This document shows, piece after piece, positions 41,401 to 49,318 of a stretch of DNA of 64,000 nt (the stretch's first letter is position 1; each line of letters opens with the position of its first letter). Source of the stretch: Isochrysis galbana (taxonomy: Eukaryota; Haptophyta; Isochrysidales; Isochrysidaceae); the NCBI GenBank assembly GCA_018136815.1, contig CM030935.1, forward strand, positions 905,024 to 969,023. The letters are read 5' to 3'. The notes under the pieces were generated by a model. The model was not told the origin of the DNA. It saw nothing but the letters and a program-made list of their open reading frames with translations, and ran no database searches. The position numbers were made by a program, and so were the translations under genes.

Positions 41401-42048
41401 ACTCCTCATCATCACGAGAGCGTGGGCCTGGTGGAACGAGCTCAGCAGACCTTGATCAACATGGCTCGCGCTACCGATGAAGGCGGCGGCCATTGGGTCG
41501 ATCATCTTCCGTTCTTTCTAATGAGCATGCGCGCTTCAGCCAATCGCATTACCCGCATGTCGCCTGCTGCCTTGCTCTATGGCCGTGAGCTTCGCCTGCC
41601 TGCCCAGCTTTCTGATCCACCTGACACTGGCCCACCTCCCGAGTTACCTCAGGAAATTCGCTCGTACGCTTGGAAAATGCATTGTCGTTTAAAGGCGGCG
41701 TGGGCCGCGGCTTATGATGCAACTTTAGAATCTCAAGCCGACGCACTAGCCGACACGCTACGCACTCACTCTCCCCCCATCCAATTTGCCCCAGGTGATA
41801 GGGTGGTTCGCAAGATTCCAGGACACCGCAACAAGCTCCTCTACCACTACAGCGGACCATACCGCATTGCTGAGGCGCTTGGCGCTGGCCGCTACCGACT
41901 ACGCGACCAAGAAAATCGCCTCCTCTCCGGGGAAGTGCATGTGACTAACCTCCGTCCCTACTATACCCTCACAGATGAAGATCCCGTCCAAGCAGACGAG
42001 TATCTGGTTGATGCACTTCTTGACCGCAAGGGTCGAGGCGATTCCTGA
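35464..42048 (+). CDS. Ty3/gypsy (chromovirus-like) polyprotein with embedded phage-type DNA methylase domain
   Basis: The frame is open from 35281 to the TGA at 42046-42048; its first ATG is at 35575. Residues are numbered from 35464. Residues 1-335 are unassigned (possible gag remnant, no CCHC). Residues about 338-530 are a DNA methylase-like domain: SAM-binding VLVIGETSGVV (341-351), IIAHPPCTYLSNAG with Cys399, AVENPKMHHY (439-448) and RTYVGIAGAMAMQW. The protease active site is LADTGAG (Asp827). RT carries YLDDIG (Asp1374/1375), RNase H starts at VKTDA (Asp1538), and the integrase has an HHCC finger (ending Cys1857/Cys1860) and D1889, D1955, E1991 with 35 residues between the last two. 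A GPY-like segment (YHYSGPYRIAEAL) and the first strand of a chromodomain (DEYLVDALLD) end the frame. All catalytic residues look intact. Confidence 0.88.
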   Translation: MLSLQPGDATLGCDAVVPEVRVFVSVVQSIRSHPHLLMCGGDDSTPGVPFSLAVRSLPPSSLSSSSNHSFNALDYERSTLVLALSPVAADPSAVASQILDGLADLFPRNSPLSCLGRASEVSPSGWTVAYTLAVRRWLAPPTIVAPTRLGWQPIPTSSSGESFADGGVFANMPSVVQRAFRRLFRSQPALFSSDSLPAAASRSLRMARTLAASSPSIPVTRSPVSVSAVVPLCQLSVRLTLIPAAEDLLVHLSRTRPSLKEGEALSYVLDLAFQRAAAHGAAHVTPKDIAEAAQLVLRPSQPAESPAQVLPVHFDDICATLGDIRRDVEAAQTDGIPPPCVLVIGETSGVVSSMFRLAGADVATCDLFPSEVDYVPHFDGDADLVQDLGWDLIIAHPPCTYLSNAGLRWIHSNPQRMSDTISAAAQFRRRLNARAPFLAVENPKMHHYAKSLLGGLEATQYVHPWQHGTGHTKATGLYLSPSLPPLVPTCIVPGREHAMANLPMSPHRGSMRSRTYVGIAGAMAMQWMPVVLDYCRRTPNRPAASAASLLSQARDLQSSQLAAHARSSSESSNVSSVAAIDMEWRPWLGSPRSPLLPVRPARMIRKVRNRWRVWTAVRGTQGSISYAWLPLSPSLASALDAEVSLHSSAVEEEPLPILAPPPPPSSSSPFVPMPPLLETCASVSFPDTFTPEGWHAALRLTWSGQERLALLPTPPSRLGVGALPDLHPPLPPLDRPARHSVAEVIADHKQRHAAFVPSGFTPALSLPAVVASVTREVPARLVSDTPPSLYPRHCLYVRDLIVYRQSATGPTRYIVDSALAVNKTLADTGAGPSVVTTELLAALPRDACVLIERASDRPAVVGPDGNPLRTRGYATLVFSLSGVEFRHRFLVVEGAPMLLLGNDFLEAYAACIELSPDAKRDGRLTLVVNNRRVPSLVSTRPRLSSAPLVAMISADSPQPDDSPLVPIADDLSSCQAHDASPPAMPTSVPLPPLDPELEPPPRLDFTRSPPSSPSRSSAAVEIEPLFADVSTSAAASKEFALYTRQPITIPSRSRGTFSVRLPLEIIENYPDSAILVDRLPPRDGLDSPPMVATSVETPTPEGEVLITVWNLAPRPVTLPAYSPVASAHIEYKLHEARSTAAGEGDDPESSLTEAQRALLNAITIDPDEQLSPSQKQRVRYLLARHIDAFALDPKNPRHTHVMEVELPLLPGATAHRHAPSKMGDEGRAIVDKHVAEMEAAGIIRKSNSPWASRVVLVGKKDGSVRFCVDYRDTNSKLRISDSPLPLTVEAIDRLSRGQGSRDSLFLCLLDLASGFWCLPIKEEDKPITAFCTHRQKYEFNYLPFGVQSGPSYMCRLMDAVLQGLAWEICMPYLDDIGIWSTGTGSTLEERVDASFEQMLHRLDLVLERLRWAGLSCKASKCILFAIKGEYLGHVVSRRGLEMDPKKVEAVRSIDPRHINSLEKVRSFLGLCSYYRRFIKGFAHVAAPLTDLTRTGVDVATVSQSPECQTAIRRLIDLITSAPVLAAPRHDKEFIVKTDAASTLGIGGVLSQIDDHGHEHVVAYYGRRLTAVERHWTTTEVELLAALESIRTWRPYLWGRHFRLVIDHQALRWLHTMKDTVQGGPASRLMRWALKLSEYRFTVEHKPGANHKDADGVSRLVAADDGTSETSAPKQGGGQLLAAVVPNSRSTTASDGQPQVVAASRSRTTTASSLQADERSSRLSSTTRDSINLSYLDVGTPNAEALKEAQAEDPDCHDLIRFLSSSPHNPDLDHRRLRWLSRESSRCLLRSGLLYRRVPTRDGEKLCLYVPKTMRRAYLEAFHDHLCHLGDNRIARLLRDRYFWPRMNADVCEHVRQCHECTLAKPPFRHLADPKGPQVGAYPFDIVFCDVVSMAPTHDFIKGSRGFDKLLVFVDSLTRWIEAAPHNGDPSSADALHAFMSYVVSRHGVPRQLRSDSGSNLASQLTSIILERTGTDLRPSTPHHHESVGLVERAQQTLINMARATDEGGGHWVDHLPFFLMSMRASANRITRMSPAALLYGRELRLPAQLSDPPDTGPPPELPQEIRSYAWKMHCRLKAAWAAAYDATLESQADALADTLRTHSPPIQFAPGDRVVRKIPGHRNKLLYHYSGPYRIAEALGAGRYRLRDQENRLLSGEVHVTNLRPYYTLTDEDPVQADEYLVDALLDRKGRGDS

Positions 42049-42621
42049 CAGTACCTCGTCAAATGGCGTGGCTACGCGAAAGCTGCGGCCACATGGGAGC
42101 CGCTAGCCGAACTGCTTCGCCGCTGCGAGTCGCTCGTCACCGCCTATGATGATGCTCACCCCTTCCCGCCTCTTCGTAAGCCTCAGATGAGAAAGCGGGC
42201 TGCAGAATCACAATCTCAGACCGTCTCAACTCCGCCGACGTCGCACGCGATCGAAGCTCCCGTGGGATCCGAGACCACCGGCTCGGATCATCAGGCCCCG
42301 CGCCGCTCGCCTCGTCTCGCACCGTCCTCGCACAGTGGCCCCGTTGCTCATGTTTCCCATTTGCCCGTCTCAGCCCGCCCGTCTGTTGCCAACCCTGCAG
42401 GTCCAATGATGCGGCCGCAGCACGCGGTCTTCGTCCTCGGGCAGTGGTGGTACTCGTCGGGGTCGTCGCGCGGTTCCCCGTGGTTTGGCTCCCACGCATT
42501 TGCGCACGATGCCCTTGCCTCGCCTACCTTCGTTCGCTGTCGCTCCGAGGCTCTCGCACGCCTGTCGCCATCGGATCGCACCCTCGTCTCTCTCCTCGAT
42601 ACACCCTCTGCGTTCTTCTGA
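42049..42621 (+). pseudogene. Remainder of the gypsy chromodomain and C-terminal tail, beyond an in-frame TGA
   Basis: The same frame continues without further stop for 190 codons. It starts with QYLVKWRGYAKAAATWEP, the core of a chromodomain, then ELLRRCESLVTAYDDAH and a basic, Ser/Pro-rich tail. The lone TGA (sequence context TCC TGA CAG) therefore splits a chromodomain. It is either a recent nonsense mutation or a leaky stop. Chromodomains at this place are characteristic of chromoviruses, where they bias integration toward modified histones. Confidence 0.75.
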
Positions 42622-43016
42622 CAGTCGCGACTGTCACGCCCCTTCAGATATCTTTCAACGCCGTCGTTTACGTTTGATCGCGGTACGGGAACGTACGGGA
42701 ATTCTTTTCCAGTTCCCCCCCGCGGTCGCCGAATTTTCCCCCCGCGGCCGCCGAATAGTTCCCCCCCCGCGGGAAGAGAGGTATGGCTCGCCCCCCCTTT
42801 CGACCACGGAGGATGGATCTCCCTCCCCTTTCGCTGCGCTCTGTCAGGAGACTCCCGTACCTCGTCGTTTAGCTCGCGCGTGACGTGCCGAGCCCGTCGT
42901 GATATCTCGCCGCCTTTCGCCGTTGGTCGCTCGACTTTTGATATCTTGGAGCACAGGGGACGCCGCGTTGTAACTTGGGTGCCGCCACACCGCCCAAACA
43001 TCCAGGTAAAACTCTC

Positions 43017-43038
43017 GTAAAAGAGAGAAGAGGATGGG
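43017..43038 (+). promoter_or_regulatory. Polypurine tract of the gypsy element
   Basis: AAAAGAGAGAAGAGGATGGG lies immediately before the point (43039) where the 3' LTR sequence shared with 17846 begins. This is the expected place for the primer of plus-strand DNA synthesis. Confidence 0.65.
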
Positions 43039-43751
43039 TTGCAGCGTTGAGTCCTGCGGTCTGCCGCGCCGGCCGCCGATTCTACACCTTATCGTCCGGA
43101 CGGGTGTGGTACCCCCTGTCTCTTCGATCGTCGCGCACTATTCTTATAGTTCGTCGTTCGTCGTTCGTTCTTCGATTCTCGATTCTCGATTCTCGTCGTT
43201 CCGCGTTCTTCGTTTCTCGTTCTTCGATTCATCGTCGATTCTCGATTCTCGTCGTTCCGCGTTCTTCGTTTCTCGTTCTTCGATTCTCGATTCTCGTCGT
43301 TCCGCGTTCTTCGTTTCTCGCTCTCGATTCTCGATTCTTGTCGTTCCGCGTTCTCCTCGGTCCTCGATTGTTCGTTGTTCGTAATTCGTAACTTCTCGGT
43401 GCGTCGCTCATCACGTCTTCCGTCTTGGTTCGGCGTTGGGCGCGTGGCTCTCCCTCCATTCGGATTTATTGTTTCATTCGCTCTTCAGATTTATTGTTTC
43501 ATTCGCTCTTCGGATTTATTCGCTCTTCGCTCTTGGCTCATTCGGTCTCGTTCAAGATTGCTCTTCTGCCTTTCTCGTGGCTTGCTTGGAGCTCTCCGAT
43601 GTCCGTTAGGTTCTCTTCTTTCCTCGCGGGACGCTCGATCCTAGCAGGGGGGTGTCGCATTCGCGAATCGACACTCGTTAGGCTTCGCTCTTCTCTTCGT
43701 CGTTCGGTATTTATCGTTATAATTCTCTCGTTCTCGTTCTCGGTCAAAAGC
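43039..43751 (+). repeat. 3' LTR of the gypsy element, left part (interrupted by a LINE)
   Basis: It begins TTGCAGCGTTGAGTCC after the polypurine tract and matches 17846-18410. Internal short repeats of TTCTCGATTCTCGTCGTTCC type fill 43180-43380. It is interrupted at 43751 by the LINE and resumes at 47401, with the 17 bases CGTTCTCGGTCAAAAGC duplicated on both sides. Confidence 0.75.
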
Positions 43752-43774
43752 AACTAACTTTATAGTCAGTTGCC

Positions 43775-45388
43775 ATGGAGCGCGCCGCCGCTCCCCTCCT
43801 CTCCTTCGGGTCCCCCGCCGAGGGCGGCCCCCCAGCCCACATGGAGCAGTCGCTGTCGAAGCGACCGCGCCCGCCATCAGAGGCCGAGCAGGTGCGCGCG
43901 ACCCCCGTCGCGCCACACGGCCCGCGGCCCCGGCCGCACCACACACAGCAGCCATGCTGGCCCCCCCCATGGGGGGCAGCAGTCTGCAGACTTCAGCAGA
44001 GCATGAACAGGCTCACAGAGCCACTCCTCCAATGGGCATGCCTTATGGCAGAGGCCCCTTCCGCCCTGGCGACGGCCGCGCTGCCGAGGCAGCGTGGCCC
44101 GAGACCGGGTGGCCCTTATGGGCACCAACACTGCCTGACAAGACATTCCAAAATCACGCACACCACAAGGCTCTGGGGCACCAGAGCAGATCAAGCAGCA
44201 CCTACACCCACTGTCCCACCCCACAGCCTCTCCCCATACGCACCTCGACGACCTCCCTCCACGCCATATCTGACTCTCGCCCTACTCTCCCTTGACACAC
44301 AGGACCCAGACCAAGAAGACAATGAGCAAATGCCCGACTCAGACGCCAATTTCGAACTTTCCTTCCATCAAGATGGGGACCTCGTACTCAACGACACGGC
44401 GGTATATGCCGCCATTGTTGAACTACTTCTAGAGCTCGAGGGTGTAGACCCTGAGCCAGACTTCTGGGCCCGCTCAAACAGGGGGCCATGGCACATCGCA
44501 GTTAACGAAGACTGCGCACAACAATTCCAGGCAAGATACGGTGAGCAAACCACCATTCGCATCCAAGGCGCAGACATAGCCGTACGCACCAAAATCGACT
44601 CGATCGAAGACAAGATCAACAAAAAAGGCACTTCAAACCGCAAGGCCCTATACGACGCGCTTCAAGACGTAGCGGCACACATAGTCGTCGAAGCAGAAGG
44701 CCTAGCGCAAGCATCTAAAATCACCCTAAGCACTATCGTCAAGGCGATCGAAAGCAATGGCTTCACGTTCCTCAAAGGCAACCGCGAGCGCATGAAGCTC
44801 GAAGGAGAATCCGGGACCTTCGTGTCCAAGGTGGCCCACTCAGCCCGCTGGCACCTCTACATCTCGGCGACGCAAGGGACCTTTCTAAACGGAAACTTTC
44901 CGCGCAAGCTGCTACTATCGATCGACGGCAAGACAGTCCCCATCAACTACGCCATTCGGGCGTGCAAACCCCTGCAAATGCCCCCCGCCCTGCAATCGCC
45001 GCACAAGCTCGCGGTTCACGGCTCCCTCAAAGGCTGCAAGGGTTGGCGCCCCGAAATGGCACGCGGCCTCACGCCGATGCACCGCCTTTGCGAATGCGAG
45101 GCAGAAGCCGCCAAACGCAGGGAACGCAATGAAGCTTGGAAAGCCACGCCTCGCCCTAAATCAGCGCACGAGGCGCTAGGCAAAGCCCCTCCCAAGCAAT
45201 GCGCCAGGTTCACCCAAGGAATCTGCCTCCGCAACAAGCGCGGAGTCCGCTGCAACCTCTCCCACGAGATCCCAGGTGCATGGATCGACAATAAGTGCAC
45301 GATCCGCTGCCGCCTCCATCAGCACAAGAAAATCGCAGGGGTCTGCCTAAACGGCCCGACTTGCCTCTTCCTTCTTCCTTCACCCTGA
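43775..45388 (+). CDS. LINE ORF1 protein with C-terminal CCCH-like zinc finger
   Basis: Intact 537-residue ORF from ATG (MERAAAPLLS). It has a proline/histidine-rich N-terminal third, an acidic middle (DPDQEDNEQMPDSD), then a folded region of about residues 200-420 (LLLELEGVDPEPDFWARS, LYDALQDVAAHIVVEAEG, SNGFTFLKGNRERMKL) repeated in the broken copies at 25838 and, in part, 3676. Near the C-terminus Cys and His spaced C-x7-C-x8-C-x3-H (CARFTQGIC ... CNLSH) suggest an RNA-binding zinc finger. By analogy with LINE ORF1 proteins it binds element RNA. ORF2 lies in another frame and its frame is open back through the end of ORF1, so frameshifting or reinitiation would be needed. Confidence 0.75.
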   Translation: MERAAAPLLSFGSPAEGGPPAHMEQSLSKRPRPPSEAEQVRATPVAPHGPRPRPHHTQQPCWPPPWGAAVCRLQQSMNRLTEPLLQWACLMAEAPSALATAALPRQRGPRPGGPYGHQHCLTRHSKITHTTRLWGTRADQAAPTPTVPPHSLSPYAPRRPPSTPYLTLALLSLDTQDPDQEDNEQMPDSDANFELSFHQDGDLVLNDTAVYAAIVELLLELEGVDPEPDFWARSNRGPWHIAVNEDCAQQFQARYGEQTTIRIQGADIAVRTKIDSIEDKINKKGTSNRKALYDALQDVAAHIVVEAEGLAQASKITLSTIVKAIESNGFTFLKGNRERMKLEGESGTFVSKVAHSARWHLYISATQGTFLNGNFPRKLLLSIDGKTVPINYAIRACKPLQMPPALQSPHKLAVHGSLKGCKGWRPEMARGLTPMHRLCECEAEAAKRRERNEAWKATPRPKSAHEALGKAPPKQCARFTQGICLRNKRGVRCNLSHEIPGAWIDNKCTIRCRLHQHKKIAGVCLNGPTCLFLLPSP

Positions 45389-45416
45389 GTACGCGCTCGC
45401 AATAATCGCGAAGCTT

Positions 45417-46109
45417 GTGATAACCACCCAGCACGCACACGTCCCCCCACGACCACGAATCACCTTCGACTCCACCCTCGGATACCCAGGTGAAGGACCC
45501 ATCCGCCTAGCGACATACAACATAAACGGAACTAAAGGCGGTAAACTTGCCGCAGTTCTGTCTCAAGCGCGCAAGGCTGGTGTGGACATCCTTCTTCTTC
45601 AAGAACTCCACGCATATGAAGACGGCTCTCACCTCCGTCAACATAGAACAGCGTCCCTCCTCGGATGGCACTGGTTTGCTTCTCCGGGAGAGCTAGCGGA
45701 CTCAGCGAGCGGAGTCGCGGTGGCGATCCGCAACTCATGCAGCAGAGTAACCCCTAGAGTAGACACGGTAAATATCATTCTAAAAGGGAGATGTATATCA
45801 ATCGATGTAGACATAGATGGAAAACTTTATCGTATCATCTCAACATACTTAAGCGCTAACCCGGGCTCACGAGGAACGCAGATTCAGAAACTAATCCAAG
45901 AGCCCACATTGTCGCAAACCACCACCACACCAACGCTCATGGGGGGCGACTTCAACTGCGTGGAAAACGTCACGACCGACACGAAGGGACACGGACCGAC
46001 GCCATCGGGTCTGACCCGGCGGAGACTAGCGAAAACGGAACACGCGACAATAAGGCGGGCATTGAGGCCCCGCCGGAAATCAGAGTATCCGATAACGAAA
46101 CATACATAA
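45417..46109 (+). CDS. LINE ORF2 N-terminal APE-type endonuclease (truncated)
   Basis: The frame has no ATG near its start: the first usable codon at 45417 is GTG, and the frame is open upstream into ORF1. It shows the exonuclease-endonuclease-phosphatase order: LATYNINGTKGGKL, DILLLQELHAYEDG (catalytic Glu), GVAVAIRNS, then TPTLMGGDFNCVENV. The C-terminal SDH motif of a full APE domain is not present before the stop at 46107-46109, so the enzyme is incomplete. It nicks target DNA in related active elements. Confidence 0.75.
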   Translation: MITTQHAHVPPRPRITFDSTLGYPGEGPIRLATYNINGTKGGKLAAVLSQARKAGVDILLLQELHAYEDGSHLRQHRTASLLGWHWFASPGELADSASGVAVAIRNSCSRVTPRVDTVNIILKGRCISIDVDIDGKLYRIISTYLSANPGSRGTQIQKLIQEPTLSQTTTTPTLMGGDFNCVENVTTDTKGHGPTPSGLTRRRLAKTEHATIRRALRPRRKSEYPITKHT

Positions 46110-46114
46110 CTAAG

Positions 46115-47050
46115 ATGAACAACATATGGATCCACACCAACACGAATTACCTTGGAGAGCCGGCCGACCGGACGGGAGTCGCGACCCCAGAAGAAGCCCG
46201 ACTATACCACCCCCCCGCTAGATGGGAGGGAGGGTTGAAAGGCCCCAAATACGCGGAATACCCGCTAGCGGACGAGTATACAATGGACGGTAAAAAACAC
46301 CTGGACCTCACCACGGTCTCGGACATAACACAAGTGCTAGAGAAAAACATACCAGATAACAAGCCCCAGCCGGCAAGCGAGGCATGGGCCCGAAGAATCA
46401 ACCTAACCCACGAGGAGTGGAAGCACGTGGCCAGCTTATACACCCTACCCCTACTAAAGCACACGGACAAACACCCACACTTCAAACACATCACCCACAG
46501 GAGGATTGGTACGCGGAATCGCTTCGCCACGGCGACCACGAATACCTGCAGACTATGCGGAAAATACCACGAGAGCTCGACCCACTTAGCCAGGTGCTCA
46601 GCCACGAAGCCAATCTTCGAGACCATAGAAGCGATAGCGGGTTTCACGCCGGAGCGCAAAAGGACAGCGACACAGAAAATAAAGGACAGACTCTTCGCAT
46701 ACCCGAGTACACCGACGCCCGATAGCCTCAAAACCCTATACATAGTAGCATGGAGATACATAATAGGCGACTTCTACAAAGTCGAATACGACAATCACCC
46801 CTTCCATTATATACCCGTCATCGAACGTACCTTGACCAGATTCACGATCCTCGTACGGGGCCTCGAAGCCTCTAACAAAACCTCGCCGGCACGTACGCAC
46901 CAAGCCTCCAGAGGCAGAAAACCAAAGATTAAAGATGCAAGAGATCTTAGCGCCCCAATATTTAAAATGAATGACAAAGGTGTCCTCGCGATGAGCGTGA
47001 ATCTGTCCCTGGTGGCACACGCACTCGACATAGCGGGAAAGTTAGCCTGA
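46115..47050 (+). CDS. LINE ORF2 C-terminal segment with CCHC zinc knuckle (RT removed)
   Basis: The frame actually extends a little upstream of its ATG (VSDNETYITKMNNIWIHTN). It contains PPARWEGGLKGPKYAEYPL, HFKHITHRRIGTRNRF, the knuckle CRLCGKYHESSTHLARC near residues 145-161, LYIVAWRYIIGDFYKV and the terminal basic block RGRKPKIKDARDLSAPIF. Related pieces are at 13978-14640, 34020-34690 and 61565-61745. It corresponds to the region after RT in complete LINEs, so it marks the right side of an internal deletion. Confidence 0.75.
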   Translation: MNNIWIHTNTNYLGEPADRTGVATPEEARLYHPPARWEGGLKGPKYAEYPLADEYTMDGKKHLDLTTVSDITQVLEKNIPDNKPQPASEAWARRINLTHEEWKHVASLYTLPLLKHTDKHPHFKHITHRRIGTRNRFATATTNTCRLCGKYHESSTHLARCSATKPIFETIEAIAGFTPERKRTATQKIKDRLFAYPSTPTPDSLKTLYIVAWRYIIGDFYKVEYDNHPFHYIPVIERTLTRFTILVRGLEASNKTSPARTHQASRGRKPKIKDARDLSAPIFKMNDKGVLAMSVNLSLVAHALDIAGKLA

Positions 47051-47400
47051 AAACCTGACGAACACCACACCTCACACCCCCCCCCCCCCAAAAAAAAACC
47101 CAACAGCGCCGACCCGGTACATGCATAACCCCGAGTCCGACTCTTAAGGTAGCCCCAACTTTAAATGCCCCAATAGAAGCCGATCGCTCGATGGCGCGAG
47201 GGAAAGCCGAAGAGTCGACCGTCGGGGATCGGTGCACGCCGCCTGCCACTGGAAACCCCAAGTACTGGGCCCCTAAGTAGAGCACAAGGGGACGAGCCGC
47301 AAGGCGAGTGCGAGGGAGTGATAAGGGATGCGGGCGCGGCTGTCAGAAGGAGGATGTCAGGGTCGCGCGCGCGGTGAGATTATTAAGAAGTTTTTTTTTT

Positions 47401-48165
47401 CGTTCTCGGTCAAAAGCTTCGCTTGGATGCATGGGATCGTGGGTTGTGGAGCGCCCTCTCTCTTTCTCTCGAAAGAGAAGGGAAGTTTCCCCACCTCTCT
47501 TCCTCCCAGGCGCCTCGCAGATAGGTTTAATTTGCTATCTCCCCTGCGGTTCTTTATCTGCTTCTGGGGGCAATCAGGTTTAATTTGCGATCTCTTCGTA
47601 CCTCCTCCTTAAGCATATCGCACTTCTCTCGTCTTATTTGGTAAGTCTCTTGGAATCCTGTGCGGCAAGATTGCCCCTCGATTCCGTTATGGTGCGATTC
47701 CCGTTCCAGACAAGATCGCCGACAGATCGCCCTTTGATCGTCGTCCGTCGTTGTCTGATCGGAGTGTTTGGGTTTGATTTCAGTCGAGTTATGTGAGAAA
47801 GTCGTGGGGCGAGAGTCGGGGTGTTTTCCTTGGTGTCTTTGTCCGTCGTCCTGTCGTCAGTCGTCATCCGTCGTCGCTCTCGCTCTCGTCGCTCTCGCTC
47901 TCGTAACACCCGTACCCAACAAACTCGCCTCGCCTCGCCAGCCCCTGCCTTCACAGCCCTCCTCACACTCACCCTCGCCTCTCGCCGCTCGCTCAATGTC
48001 GCTTTCGCCGCCGTCCTCGCCCTCGCTCAAGCCCGCCTGCCCGCCTTCCTCTGCTGACGGGCTGAAGCCCGTCAGCACCTCCGAACTCGTCTCCTCCGCC
48101 GCGCCTGCCGCCGGCATGGCCCCTTCCTCATTGCCCTCAGGCCCTATGGGCCACCACAATTCGTC
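47401..48165 (+). repeat. Gypsy LTR, right part, running into leader and gag start
   Basis: It continues the LTR from the duplicated CGTTCTCGGTCAAAAGC. Up to AAGATTGCCC (about 47680) it matches the 5' LTR at 34757-35118. Beyond that it instead matches the leader and possible gag start of the copy at 17846-19173 (MSLSPPSSPSLKPACPPSSA at 47996). If this were a plain 3' LTR, unique flank should start here, so it may be the 5' LTR of a second, truncated element sharing the LTR in tandem. Confidence 0.6.
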
Positions 48166-49116
48166 AGTGGGTCGACCCCCCAAAACCGAACAAAAAGGAA
48201 CGAGGGGGGGGGGGGGCGGAAAGGGGAAAGGGGAGCGAGAGGGTGGGGCAAAGAAAGGCGGTGTGCCAGGGGTGGTCCCCAGCGAGAGGGATAGTGGATA
48301 GCAGAATAGTAGGCATCTTCAAGAATATTTTTCTGCGCGGGTCTGGGAGGGTCTGGATTGAGATGTGTTGAGTGCTCAGCACATGCCAAAAGGCATGGCT
48401 TGAGGGTGACTGACAAGCTGACAAGACCCCCGGAGGCCGGAGGGGCGTTAGTGCCTGAGGGGAGGGGCGCGAGGCACCCCCCCTGACCCCTACTCTAAGA
48501 GCGTAGTTTTCACCCTTCATAACTTATCATAACCCTGCTACACCCTGGACCCCTTAGCCTTATTCGCGCACGGAGGGCGGGAGTAGCCGCATAGCGGCAG
48601 AGTGGGCGAGGGGGCAGGCAAAGAAGCGCGCGACATGGGCGTGGAAATTCGTTCTAAGAGAAGGCCGCAGGTGTGGTGAGAATATAGTAAAAAGGAAATT
48701 CGTTCTAGTTCGCAACAGCATGTCTATACACACGCACCACCGACACAGCTATCTTCACAGCCCACACCATGCACACGGCAAGATTTGTGCAGAGAGCTAG
48801 CACACAGCCTCATTACAATCTGGTGCAACTGAATTTCAGCGGGACGAGGTAGGTGCTGGAGTGGAAGTCTAGGGGACTCATCCCGGCATTTACTGCTGGA
48901 GAAAGCATCGTCGTTGCCATCGATGTGATGGCGGCATGGCTCAGCCATATCGGCAATATCCGCACTAGGATGTGGAGAATCATAGAGAAACAGTTGCTCT
49001 GCATTGGATGCCAAGGGCCACTCATCGTGATGCCGCGGGCTGTGCGAGGCGAAGGGGGCGCAGTACGTGCAATGTGGTTCTGACAGGAACATAGACGCGG
49101 ATGCCTGGGAAATTCA
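48166..49116. other. Intergenic, unassigned
   Basis: Holds a poly-G patch at about 48206-48220 and GC-rich sequence. Small ORFs occur on both strands (for example 48853-49083 plus) without recognisable domains. No gene is supportable. Confidence 0.4.
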
Positions 49117-49318
49117 TCAGTTCGAGAGGCGCAGCCCGAGGACGAGCAGAGTGAGCACCGTAGCGAGCATCGTGGCGCAAAGCTGATCGTGAAGATGGTT
49201 GGGGTTAATGGCATCCAAGCTGTCAAGGCCATCAAGCTGCCAGTCAGCATGTGGCAGAATATCATACACATTGAAACTCGGAGATCTCGCCCAACACTCG
49301 GCAGCATTGACTAGCGAC
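49117..49318 (-). CDS. Possible 3' exon ending in a hydrophobic tail (uncertain)
   Basis: The minus frame reads LVNAAECWARSPSFNVYDIL, then PHADWQLDGLDSLDAINPNH and a hydrophobic tail MLATVLTLLVLGLRLSN before TGA. This looks coding and would give a C-terminal membrane anchor. It overlaps the last few bases of the cyclin CDS in another frame and has no start codon of its own. It could be an alternative last exon of the cyclin gene, an exon of another gene, or chance. Confidence 0.25.

Larger units (their letters stand above)
43752..47400 (+). mobile_element. LINE inserted in the gypsy LTR, RT deleted, with 17-bp TSD
   Basis: Target duplication CGTTCTCGGTCAAAAGC is at 43735-43751 and 47401-47417. 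The element has a 23-bp 5' UTR, ORF1 (43775-45388), an endonuclease ORF (45417-46109) and an ORF2 C-terminal part (46115-47050), then about 350 bp of 3' UTR ending in ten T residues. The reverse transcriptase is absent: the endonuclease frame passes directly into the post-RT segment near 46100. The copy is therefore non-autonomous but bounded cleanly at both ends, so it must have been mobilised in trans or lost its RT after insertion. Confidence 0.8.

Noticed and set aside
48813-49307. 164-residue minus-strand ORF downstream of the cyclin
   Set aside because: Cys/Ser-rich translation in the frame adjacent to the more protein-like LVNAAECW frame; no domain.
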